Assembly: GCA_030600975.1 (NCBI GenBank) | Contig: JAUVUL010000115.1 | Span: 1-6,344, forward strand | DNA length: 6,344 nucleotides | Reading direction: 5' to 3' | Source: Candidatus Aegiribacteria sp. | GTDB taxonomy: Bacteria; Fermentibacterota; Fermentibacteria; Fermentibacterales; JCC-6 | In this document: positions 1-5,964 of the stretch, one piece after another | How positions within the stretch are numbered: the first letter of the stretch is position 1 | Layout of the letters: every line of letters begins with the position of its first letter | Position numbers and translations under genes: made by a program | The notes under the pieces: generated by a model | Told to the model about the DNA's origin: nothing | Seen by the model: only the letters and a program-made list of their open reading frames with translations | The model's database searches: none

Positions 1-2
1 CA

Positions 3-662
3 GAGATTATTTTAAGTAAGATTAACAATGTTAGACCATATCAAAGTGACCGATTAAAAAAATCTGGATTCGTTATAATTAAAAGTTTCAAAAAAGACAT
101 TCAAAGCTCTTTTATTTGGATTGCAAATAAAGATTGGAAAGGCGGGGACCAGGCTAGTCTTCAAAGGGGTCCGGAGTTCGATTTCGCGGTAGGTCCCGAC
201 GGAAGTGTATTTGTAGCCGAGTTATCCGACACGCTTTTCGCTGTAAGCGGCTTCTCCCCAGATGGTGAGGAATTCCTCACCCTCTTGGAAGAGAGGGAAA
301 GAACTCCCCTTACCCAGGATGAGATCGATGCCGGATCACTCAGCCTGTCCATCATGATAGTTAATGGAGAAGCTTCTGCCGGTATGGATAGAATTGATGA
401 TGTATACCCGTGGAGGAATGTGATAGCTTCAATCGGTGTAGACTCCCTGAAGAGGATATGGGTTGAGATGGCGTGTACGGATACGCCGGTATTCAGAGTG
501 TACGATTATTCCGGCACTCTTCTCTTTGTGGCTGTGACGGACGTTGAGTTCACTGCTGTCACAAGACCTTCGTTCATGATAGACACGGGCGGGATACTGG
601 CCTGTGACAGAGACCCCATGGATTATCCGAAGATCTACATATTCCAGCTTCTGGAGAACTGA
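3..662 (+). CDS. Six-bladed beta-propeller (NHL-like) protein, C-terminal part, 5' end outside window
   Basis: The frame is open from base 3 to the TGA at 660-662, giving 219 residues with no in-frame ATG, GTG or TTG before the TTG at 285. The gene therefore very probably begins outside the window and the TTG is internal. Propeller-blade patterns recur: FDFAVGPDGSVFVAE from about residue 59, then FSPDGEEFLTL; IGVDSLKRIWVEM with VYDYSGTLLFV further on; and a closing blade with GGILACDRDP and YPKIYIFQL. The repeated 'hydrophobic-D-x-x-G-x-hydrophobic-V' strands followed by 'x-x-G-x-L' are typical of extracytoplasmic six-bladed propellers, which usually serve binding or structural roles. No catalytic residues are recognised and the ligand is unknown. 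The first ~42 codons are strikingly AT-rich (third-position GC about 20%) compared with the rest. The next gene starts on the base after the stop, so the two are probably co-transcribed. Confidence 0.8.
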   Translation, partial: EIILSKINNVRPYQSDRLKKSGFVIIKSFKKDIQSSFIWIANKDWKGGDQASLQRGPEFDFAVGPDGSVFVAELSDTLFAVSGFSPDGEEFLTLLEERERTPLTQDEIDAGSLSLSIMIVNGEASAGMDRIDDVYPWRNVIASIGVDSLKRIWVEMACTDTPVFRVYDYSGTLLFVAVTDVEFTAVTRPSFMIDTGGILACDRDPMDYPKIYIFQLLEN

Positions 663-1760
663 ATGACCGTTCTGATGGTGCTGTTAACGCTGTCGGTCCC
701 AGGTACCCGGCTGGCGACCCCGGGGGAAATAGATCCCACGGACCTCTCTGCCGGTGATTTTCTGGATCTTGATCTATCGGAATTCTACCGGATAGCAGAG
801 GAAGCGTATAGAGACGGCAATTACAATCTGGCTATCAGGTATTACCTTGCATCCCTGACAAGAAACATCGATAACGAAGTTGCTATTTACAATGTTGCCT
901 GCTGTTATGCTCTGATGGGTGAAGTGGAGTTTGCTTCCCTCTACCTCCAGAGGGCGGTGATCGCTGGGTATCATGACATCGGCTTTATGAACGCGGATTC
1001 CGACTTCGATGCCATCAGGGATGATCCCCTTTTTGTAGGCACTATGCAGCACATATCAGCTGCACTTGGTGAAGCCCCTGAATACTCAGGTGACCGGTAC
1101 CTGTTCTATGCTGAGGCGGCTTTCCGCTGTCTATTGCGATTTCCTGAAGGTTACGACCCTGAACTGGAATACCCTCTCGTTGTGGGCTTGCACGGTTACG
1201 GTGATTCTCCTGAGAGTTTCATACGTCTCTGGGAATACTTCGATGAGCCTGATTTCATCTATGCCTGCCCCAGGGGACCTTACCCCTTTACGGAGAACAA
1301 CGTTACCGCGTTCTCCTGGTTCAAGCAGTACGAAGAGGGGTACGATATCCAGGAACTCGACCTGCTTTCCACTGAGTATGTGATCTCACTTGTTGATGAC
1401 CTTCGGCAAAGGCACCTGATATCGGATGTTTTCCTCTTCGGCTTCTCCCAGGGATGCGCCCTGACCTGGATGACAGGTCTCACACATCCTGAGGTGTTCA
1501 CCGGATTGATAGGGTTTGGCGGAAGGTTGGACACTACATTTGTCGGCACCTCCAGCTGGGGTGATGCAGCCGGACTTAACGCCTTCGTCGCTAATGGTAC
1601 CATGGATCAGTCCGTTGATGTCGAAGTAGGAATGGCAACGGTTGAGATCCTTGAAAGCCTGGGAATTGAAACGGTTTTCAGTTCATGGGAAGGGGTACAT
1701 ATGGTCAACAGGCCTGTACTCCTTCAGGCTCAGGAATGGATGGAAACTCTCCGCCGATAG
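663..1760 (+). CDS. TPR-repeat protein with alpha/beta-hydrolase (carboxylesterase/phospholipase-like) domain
   Basis: This 365-residue protein starts at the ATG right after the upstream TGA. A GGAG at 653-656 lies six bases before it and supports this start. A short hydrophobic N-terminus (residues 2-12) may be a signal peptide, but it lacks an N-terminal positive charge, so export is only possible. Residues 41-108 form about two TPR units (AEEAYRDGNYNLAIRYY; NVACCYALMGEVEFASLYL). They end in the DSDFDAIRDDPLF segment often seen after such repeats. Residues 160-364 are an alpha/beta-hydrolase of the Abhydrolase_2/esterase D type. It has an oxyanion-hole LHGYGD (176-181), nucleophile motif GFSQG with Ser262, acid Asp315 in NGTMDQSV, and base His346 in EGVHMV. 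All three catalytic positions are present, so it is probably an active serine hydrolase. The substrate cannot be told from sequence; a carboxylester or acyl ester is the family norm. It probably shares an operon with the propeller protein. Confidence 0.87.
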   Translation: MTVLMVLLTLSVPGTRLATPGEIDPTDLSAGDFLDLDLSEFYRIAEEAYRDGNYNLAIRYYLASLTRNIDNEVAIYNVACCYALMGEVEFASLYLQRAVIAGYHDIGFMNADSDFDAIRDDPLFVGTMQHISAALGEAPEYSGDRYLFYAEAAFRCLLRFPEGYDPELEYPLVVGLHGYGDSPESFIRLWEYFDEPDFIYACPRGPYPFTENNVTAFSWFKQYEEGYDIQELDLLSTEYVISLVDDLRQRHLISDVFLFGFSQGCALTWMTGLTHPEVFTGLIGFGGRLDTTFVGTSSWGDAAGLNAFVANGTMDQSVDVEVGMATVEILESLGIETVFSSWEGVHMVNRPVLLQAQEWMETLRR

Positions 1761-1868
1761 AGCTGGGGGCCGAAGCTGGGGGCCGGACCTAACATCTAAA
1801 CATTTTTCATTGTTACAACAGTAACGAATGTTAAGATGTTAGGTCCGGCCCCCATTTGACCCCATTTG
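1761..1868. repeat. REP/MITE-like palindromic element filling a convergent intergenic gap
   Basis: The element spans exactly from the base after the hydrolase stop codon to the base before the cupin stop codon. Its core is a perfect 21-bp inverted repeat, 1777-1797 against 1834-1854 (left arm begins TGGGGGCCGGACC). The outer flanks carry short direct repeats: AGCTGGGGGCCG at 1761-1772 and again at 1774-1785, and CCCCATTTG at 1850-1858 and again at 1860-1868. Such G-rich arms with a 'TGGGGTCAAATGGGG'-like flank on the - strand resemble repeats associated with REP-type Y1 tyrosine transposases (RAYTs) in other bacteria. That resemblance is from memory and unverified. No transposase gene is nearby, so mobilisation would have to act in trans. 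It contains no convincing coding sequence. Confidence 0.75.
1777..1854. terminator. Long hairpin between convergent genes, possible bidirectional transcription barrier
   Basis: The transcript of either strand could fold into a 21-bp perfect stem (1777-1797 with 1834-1854). Inside it sits a smaller stem, GTTAC 1812-1816 with GTAAC 1821-1825 around loop AACA; this extends by four more pairs (1808-1811 with 1827-1830) past a bulged G1826. The placement between two convergent genes would suit termination or 3'-end protection for both transcripts. Neither side has a proper T-tract directly after the stem (only TTT on the + strand), so it does not meet the usual intrinsic-terminator definition. Function is inferred from position and fold only. 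Confidence 0.35.
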
Positions 1869-2204
1869 CTATCTGGGTATTGTGCAGAGGAAATTCAGTG
1901 GTTCACTGCCGGTGTTCACGAAGTTGTGCTCTTCATCCGGCAGTATGAGAACCACGGTTCCTGTACTGATTTCATGAGTCGTTTCGCCCAACATGACCTG
2001 TCCGATCCCGGATAGAACGTAAACTTCATGCTCCCAGGAATGGGTATGGTAAGGAGTGTGCCCGCCAGGTTCAATCGTGAATCGTCTCATAATGAAATTG
2101 GGAGCACCGTCGGCCTCCGAAATAAGGACCCGTTTCTTAACTCCTCTGGCTTCTTCCATTTTCACATCTTCGGATTCTACATCGGTATATTTGCGTATTA
2201 TCAT
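1869..2204 (-). CDS. Single-domain cupin protein (Cupin_2 family)
   Basis: This is a complete 111-residue protein, a usual size for a stand-alone cupin. Cupin motif 1 is seen as PGGHTPYHTHSWEHE (residues 46-60), with metal-ligand candidates His53, His55 and Glu60. Motif 2 is LPDEEHNFVN (88-97) with His93. All four usual ligands are therefore present, and the protein should bind a divalent metal such as Fe, Mn, Ni or Zn. Small cupins of this type include dioxygenases, isomerases and plain sensor or binding proteins, and the reaction cannot be assigned here. The ATG at 2202-2204 is preceded by a strong GGAGGTG five bases away. It appears to be the last gene of the leuS-led operon, 40 bases after the OsmC-family gene, and its stop codon abuts the palindromic element. 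Confidence 0.9.
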   Translation of the reverse strand: MIIRKYTDVESEDVKMEEARGVKKRVLISEADGAPNFIMRRFTIEPGGHTPYHTHSWEHEVYVLSGIGQVMLGETTHEISTGTVVLILPDEEHNFVNTGSEPLNFLCTIPR

Positions 2205-2209
2205 CTAAT

Positions 2210-2216
2210 CACCTCC
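2210..2216 (-). promoter_or_regulatory. Strong Shine-Dalgarno for the cupin gene
   Basis: On the - strand this reads GGAGGTG, a near-full match to the 16S anti-SD, five bases before the ATG at 2204. It is the strongest ribosome-binding site in the window and fixes the cupin start. It suggests that this last gene of the operon is translated independently of its upstream neighbour. Confidence 0.8.
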
Positions 2217-2224
2217 GGGGCATG

Positions 2225-2239
2225 GCAGGTTCAACCTGC
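2225..2239. repeat. 15-base palindrome between the OsmC and cupin genes
   Basis: GCAGGTT and AACCTGC form a perfect inverted repeat around one central base. As RNA it would give a 6-bp stem with a 3-base loop. It sits in the 40-base gap, just before the cupin Shine-Dalgarno, so it could be a small RNA hairpin affecting cupin translation or mRNA stability. It could equally be a dyad protein site. It has no T-tract, so it is not a terminator. The role is unknown. Confidence 0.4.
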
Positions 2240-2244
2240 ACTGT

Positions 2245-2655
2245 TTACTGGTTATCCGTTTTGGAAGAAATAGTAACTTCAAATTCCGGCAGCCCCTTTG
2301 CAATATGCTTCTTTACGGTGCACTGCTCCGCTGAGCGCACAAGCGCCTTATGGTACTTTTCAGGGAAAGAAGCAGGTACCCTGATATCAATTTTCAGCTT
2401 CTGGAACAGTTTCGTCTCAGGATCTCGCTCGACAGTTTGATACAGCCTGATGTCTTCGGAAGGGAGATCATGATACTGGCAGTAGGAAAGAACGTAAATA
2501 CCCGCGCAGGTCCCGAGGGACGCGAAAAACAGGTCAAAGGGTTCCGGTGCGGACCCTTCTCCTCCGCCCCGGATAGACTGATCCGTTCTGATAGTAAAAT
2601 TATTGTAACTGGCATCTACTCTTTTCCCACCGGGAAATACTATTTCCATATCCAT
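2245..2655 (-). CDS. OsmC/Ohr-family protein (thiol peroxidase-like)
   Basis: This complete 136-residue protein matches the usual length for the family. The family hallmark is clear: APEPFDLFFASLGTC at residues 36-50 places one active-site cysteine (Cys50) at the start of the long central helix. The second, Cys112, is in AEQCTVKKHI. Both conserved cysteines are present, so reduction of organic hydroperoxides through a Cys50/Cys112 pair is plausible. Many relatives with this sequence style are generic 'OsmC family' proteins with untested activity, however. An extra Cys59 lies in the same helix. The ATG at 2653-2655 has an AAGGAG ten bases upstream (2666-2671). A second in-frame ATG at 2647-2649 is a possible but poorer start. 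It lies between ywbE and the cupin gene in the leuS-led gene string, and it acts in the cytoplasm (no signal peptide). Confidence 0.88.
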   Translation of the reverse strand: MDMEIVFPGGKRVDASYNNFTIRTDQSIRGGGEGSAPEPFDLFFASLGTCAGIYVLSYCQYHDLPSEDIRLYQTVERDPETKLFQKLKIDIRVPASFPEKYHKALVRSAEQCTVKKHIAKGLPEFEVTISSKTDNQ

Positions 2656-2702
2656 TGATTCAGCGCTCCTTATTCATTTTCACTATTTCTTTTTCTTGAG
2701 AC

Positions 2703-2894
2703 TCATAGTAAGATCTCCTTTACTCTGCCCACAAGTCCGCATTCAAGTCTTACCTTAATACCATGGGGATGCCGGGGAGATTTTGTCAGAATGTCCATAA
2801 CGATTCCTTCGGTGAGTTCACCGGAACGTTGATTTACTTTGCTTACGATTGAAACCCTCGTGCCTGCTTTAATATCAGCTCTCCCGGGAAGCAT
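2703..2894 (-). CDS. ywbE: YwbE-family protein (DUF2196)
   Basis: This is a 63-residue protein if it starts at the ATG 2892-2894. An in-frame TTG directly upstream (2895-2897) would add one residue. An AAAGG at 2907-2911 lies 9 bases from the TTG and 12 from the ATG, so the choice is open. The sequence carries the YwbE signature almost end to end: IKAGTRVSIVSKVNQRSGEL, EGIVMDILTKSPRHPHGIKV and the closing GLVGRVKEI. These are small cytoplasmic beta-rich proteins conserved across many bacteria, without a firmly established function as far as I know. Full length and intact. It lies 47 bases before the membrane-protein gene's stop and 47 bases ahead of the OsmC-family gene on the - strand, so it is probably within the same operon. 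Confidence 0.9.
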   Translation of the reverse strand: MLPGRADIKAGTRVSIVSKVNQRSGELTEGIVMDILTKSPRHPHGIKVRLECGLVGRVKEILL

Positions 2895-2941
2895 CAATAA
2901 ACCGAACCTTTCTTAATCGCAACCATCACCGCGGAGACTAC

Positions 2942-3148
2942 CTAGAAAAGGCACCTTATTACGAGCAGAACACCGATTATGATAAGGGGTATACCAGCTA
3001 TTGCACCGATAACTGTTATGCAGAGCACCGCTCCAAGTACAATGAACACCGTGCCGATAATCCCGGCAACAAGCCTTCCGGTAAGTCCGAGTATCACCGT
3101 GATCAGTTTCCCGATGGCGGTAAAAGGCTTCAGTACAGGAGCAGTCAT
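2942..3148 (-). CDS. Small two-helix membrane protein, translationally coupled to leuS
   Basis: This 68-residue protein is very hydrophobic and Gly/Ile/Val-rich. Likely membrane helices are residues 26-47 and 49-65, after an N-terminal amphipathic stretch with Lys7, Lys14 and Arg25. It ends in IRCLF. I do not recognise the family. Its ATG (3146-3148) overlaps the leuS stop as ATGA, and no independent Shine-Dalgarno is evident, so translation probably depends on ribosomes finishing leuS. The tight coupling, a typical membrane composition and the short gap to ywbE (47 bases) argue that it is a real gene rather than a chance frame. The function is unknown. Confidence 0.72.
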   Translation of the reverse strand: MTAPVLKPFTAIGKLITVILGLTGRLVAGIIGTVFIVLGAVLCITVIGAIAGIPLIIIGVLLVIRCLF

Positions 3149-5604
3149 GGTATGATGTTAACCAGTTTGCCGGGCACGACTATCACCCTCCGGGGTTCAC
3201 TGCCTTCCAGCAATTCTTCGATTCTGTCCAGTGACAGGGCTCTTTTCTCCAGCTCATCCGCACCGGTCTCTGAGGGAACCCTCATCCGGGCACGTATTTT
3301 CCCTTTAACCTGAATGACTATTTCAACTGAATCCAGAATAAGGTCATCTTCGTCCCAGCAGGGCCATTCCTGCTGAGTAACTGTATCTCCGGGGAAATTC
3401 ATCCGCTCCCAGAGCTCATCGGAGATGAACGGTGTCATAGGCGCCATCAGTACAAGCAGTTTCCGGATTGAATCCTTCCAGAGACTGCCTGCGGCTCCTG
3501 CCCTCTCCCTGTTGACAGAAAGAAAATTCACGTACTCCATCATCGCGGCCACCGCCGTGTTGAAAGCAAAGGAATTCACATCTTCCGTGACCTTCTTCAC
3601 CGTTCTGGCCGTATTGTAGCGGAGTTCGACAATGAAATCCTCATCCATCTCCATTGGCTGAGGTTCAGCCGTTTCAAGAACAACCGACCAGACCCTCTTC
3701 AGAAATCTGTAGGTACCGGCTATCCCCTCTTCGCTCCAATCCAGTTCCGCCTCGAAGGGTCCCATGAAAAGGATATAGAGCCTCAGGGCGTCGGTGCCGT
3801 ACTTCTCCACCATCTCGTCAGGAGTAACGATGTTTCCCTTTGACTTGGACATTTTCTGTCCGTCGGCTCCGATTATCATTCCCTGGTTCTTCAAGACGGA
3901 AAACGGCTCGGTAAAATCGAGCATTCCTTCATCGTACATGACCTTTGTCCAGAACCTGGCATAGATAAGGTGCATTACCGCATGCTCAGCGCCACCTACG
4001 TAAAGATCGACGGGAAGCCAGTATCTCACAGCTTCCGGGTCGAAGGGTCTACCGGACTCATGCGGGGAGGCAAACCTGAGGAAATACCACGATGAGCAGA
4101 CAAAACCAGCCATCGTATCGGTATCCCGCCTGGCAGGACCTCCGCATTCAGGACATGTGGTATTAACCCATTCCTCTGCTCTTGCGAGAGGTGAACGTCC
4201 CGAATCATCAGGCTTGAAATCATCCATTTCGGGGAGAATAACGGGAAGGTTTCTATCAGGAACGGCACCGCATTTTTCGCAATGGATTATCGGAATCGGG
4301 GCTCCCCAGTACCGCTGCCTTGAAACAAGCCAGTCCCTTATCCTGTAACGGACATCCGGCTTTCCAATTCCATTCTCAATTGCGTATTCAGCCATACTTT
4401 TCCTGGCTTCATCGGAATCAAGACCGGTAAAGGGTCCGCTGCTTAAAAGCTGTCCATCAGCTACCGTGGCAGCTTCCTCAACTCCCCGGGGTATGCCTCC
4501 GGGGGAAATAACCTCAACAATGGGTATACTGAATTTCACAGCGAAGGCATGATCCCTCTCATCATGAGCGGGTACCGCCATTATTGCAGCGGTTCCATAA
4601 CCAGCCAGTACATAATCGGCTACGTATACCGGAACCTTTTCCCCGTTGTATGGATTCACAGCGAAGCAGCCGGTGAATACACCGGTTTTCTCCTTTTCTG
4701 CTGCCGCAGTTCTCTCAAGGTCACTCTTTGCCCTGGCTTCGACTACATAATCCATGACTTCATCATGCTTCTCGGAAGTAACCAGTTTCTCGATATCCGG
4801 ATATTCTGGAGCAAGAACACAGAATGTGGCTCCGTAGATAGTATCGAGTCTGGTAGTATATACGGGAAGGTCTAATTCAAAGCCTGTTTCAGGATTAGCT
4901 ATTCTGAAGATCACCTCGGCTCCCTCGGATCTTCCTATCCAGTTCCTCTGCATGGCCTTTATCCCCTCAGGCCAGTCGAGATCTTCAAGGTCCTGAAGCA
5001 ATCTGTCGGCATAATCGGTGATCCTGAGGAACCACTGCTTCAGTTTCTTTCTTGTAACCTCGCCACCGCAGCGCCAGCAGATACCGCCTGCAGCCTCTTC
5101 ATTGGAAAGGACTATCCTGCATTCGGGACACCACATCTGATCGTTCTCAGTCTGATACGCAAGTCCCCTGTCAAAAAGAAGATTGAAAAAGTACTGGGTC
5201 CATCTGTAGTAATCGGGATCGCTTGAATTGATCTCCCTTTCCCAGTCGTAACTGGCTTCTATCAGCTTAAACTGCCTGCGGTAGGTATCCGAATTGATTC
5301 TGGTCACTTCAGCGGGATGTGTACCTGTTCTAATGGCGTACTCCTCCGCCGGCTGACCGAAGGCATCCCAGCCCATAGGATGCAGCACATTTAACCCGTC
5401 CATTCTCTTTTTCCGGCATATGACATCGGTTGGTATGTAGTTCTTGCAGTGACCTACAGACAATCCTGCTCCCGAGGGATAGGGAAAATAATCAAGGCAG
5501 TAGAAGGGTTCTCTGTCAGGTTGTGTACCGGTTCTGTAAAGACCCATCCTTTCCCAGACAGGCTTCCATTTCTCTTCCAGTTTTCTGAAATCGTAGGGTT
5601 CCAA
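3145..5604 (-). CDS. leuS: Leucyl-tRNA synthetase
   Basis: Class I aminoacyl-tRNA synthetase that charges tRNA-Leu in the cytoplasm. The chosen TTG start (5602-5604) gives 819 residues beginning EPYDFRKLEEKW. A longer frame to a TTG at 5631 exists, but GGAGG at 5611-5615 lies six bases before the chosen TTG. Domain order: Rossmann N-half with FPYPSGAGLSVGH (about 40-52); zinc ribbon with Cys159, Cys162, Cys176 and Cys179; CP1 editing domain with TTRLDT (250-255) and GTAAIMAVPAHDERD (337-351); a second Cys-x2-Cys pair set at 442/445 and 484/487; FVCSSWYF (501-508); KMSKS (584-588); anticodon-binding helices; and a C-terminal domain with VKGKIRARMRVP. The HIGH signature reads SVGH, with its first His replaced by Ser. 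The leucine-specific insertion present before KMSKS in E. coli appears absent. Editing residues look intact, so post-transfer editing is expected. It is the first gene of a probable operon; no T-box is seen upstream. Confidence 0.97.
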   Translation of the reverse strand: MEPYDFRKLEEKWKPVWERMGLYRTGTQPDREPFYCLDYFPYPSGAGLSVGHCKNYIPTDVICRKKRMDGLNVLHPMGWDAFGQPAEEYAIRTGTHPAEVTRINSDTYRRQFKLIEASYDWEREINSSDPDYYRWTQYFFNLLFDRGLAYQTENDQMWCPECRIVLSNEEAAGGICWRCGGEVTRKKLKQWFLRITDYADRLLQDLEDLDWPEGIKAMQRNWIGRSEGAEVIFRIANPETGFELDLPVYTTRLDTIYGATFCVLAPEYPDIEKLVTSEKHDEVMDYVVEARAKSDLERTAAAEKEKTGVFTGCFAVNPYNGEKVPVYVADYVLAGYGTAAIMAVPAHDERDHAFAVKFSIPIVEVISPGGIPRGVEEAATVADGQLLSSGPFTGLDSDEARKSMAEYAIENGIGKPDVRYRIRDWLVSRQRYWGAPIPIIHCEKCGAVPDRNLPVILPEMDDFKPDDSGRSPLARAEEWVNTTCPECGGPARRDTDTMAGFVCSSWYFLRFASPHESGRPFDPEAVRYWLPVDLYVGGAEHAVMHLIYARFWTKVMYDEGMLDFTEPFSVLKNQGMIIGADGQKMSKSKGNIVTPDEMVEKYGTDALRLYILFMGPFEAELDWSEEGIAGTYRFLKRVWSVVLETAEPQPMEMDEDFIVELRYNTARTVKKVTEDVNSFAFNTAVAAMMEYVNFLSVNRERAGAAGSLWKDSIRKLLVLMAPMTPFISDELWERMNFPGDTVTQQEWPCWDEDDLILDSVEIVIQVKGKIRARMRVPSETGADELEKRALSLDRIEELLEGSEPRRVIVVPGKLVNIIP

Positions 5605-5610
5605 CGTTTT

Positions 5611-5615
5611 CCTCC
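5611..5615 (-). promoter_or_regulatory. Shine-Dalgarno deciding the leuS start
   Basis: On the - strand this reads GGAGG followed by AAAACG and then the TTG at 5604, a spacing of six bases. The longer reading frame to 5631 would place this strong site inside the coding sequence and would add nine residues (VDIIWRKT-type) not expected before the YDF motif common at LeuRS N-termini. I therefore take 5604 as the start. Confidence 0.75.
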
Positions 5616-5962
5616 AAATAATATCCACCAACTTATACGAACCGGTAGTATGACTAGAAAAACGACCGAGGTAAAGTATACACTAACCCTTTTTTCCAGG
5701 AAGCATCGCTCTTAGGGCTTTTCAACCTTCAGGTATCACCAGCTTTCCGGACTACATTCAGAAACAGTATTACTTTGATATGCATGTTTCCGGATATTTG
5801 CCCTTATACAGTGAATGCTGAGCCAAGCTAATTACTTGAAGTTATATTCTCTAAATTTCGTTTAGGAAAGTGCGAATAAAACAAAGTGGATACAGGTTCT
5901 TAATGTTATTGTGGTTTTTATTAACGATAGCCTATGAAAATATATGCAGATAACCTGAGTTA
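5616..5962. other. AT-richer intergenic region upstream of leuS
   Basis: About 350 bases lie between the end of the right-edge gene and leuS, both on the - strand. No convincing gene, tRNA or conserved leader RNA is seen. Because leuS starts the string of - strand genes, its promoter should be here. A candidate -10 on the - strand is TATACT around 5675-5680, but the -35 position (17 bases upstream, TTCCTG) is poor. TATAAG near 5634-5639 and near 5802-5807 are other weak candidates. No T-box (no AGGGTGGNACCGCG-like stretch) and no open leader peptide rich in Leu codons was found. A long run of A/T (about 5820-5945) follows the right-edge gene. Confidence 0.5.
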
Positions 5963-5964
5963 TC
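5949..5964 (-). terminator. Weak hairpin at the end of the right-edge gene
   Basis: GATAAC and GTTATC pair around a four-base loop (6 bp), overlapping the stop codon of the secreted-protein gene at 5963-5965. On the - strand it is followed by TGCATATATTTTC, which has only a short T run. It could contribute to 3'-end formation but is too weak to call firmly. Confidence 0.2.

Noticed and set aside
161..355. Open frame of 64 codons on the - strand
   Set aside because: It lies antisense to the propeller gene, has low-complexity Ser/Pro-rich content and no ribosome-binding site; a shadow of the coding strand.
285..662. TTG at 285 as a true start of a 125-residue protein
   Set aside because: The frame is open to the window edge and clear propeller-blade sequence lies upstream of this TTG, so it is an internal Leu codon.
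1280..1603. Open frame of 107 codons on the - strand
   Set aside because: It is fully antisense to the hydrolase domain, whose catalytic motifs establish the + strand frame.
2350..2658. Open frame of 102 codons on the + strand
   Set aside because: It is antisense to the OsmC-family gene, which has both conserved cysteines and a good ribosome-binding site.
4549..4875. Open frame of 108 codons on the + strand
   Set aside because: It is antisense to the LeuRS editing domain; it shows no recognisable family and is explained by codon bias of leuS.
5605..5962. T-box leader or leucine-rich attenuator peptide upstream of leuS
   Set aside because: No T-box consensus, no specifier-like stem and no short frame rich in Leu codons before a terminator could be found by eye.
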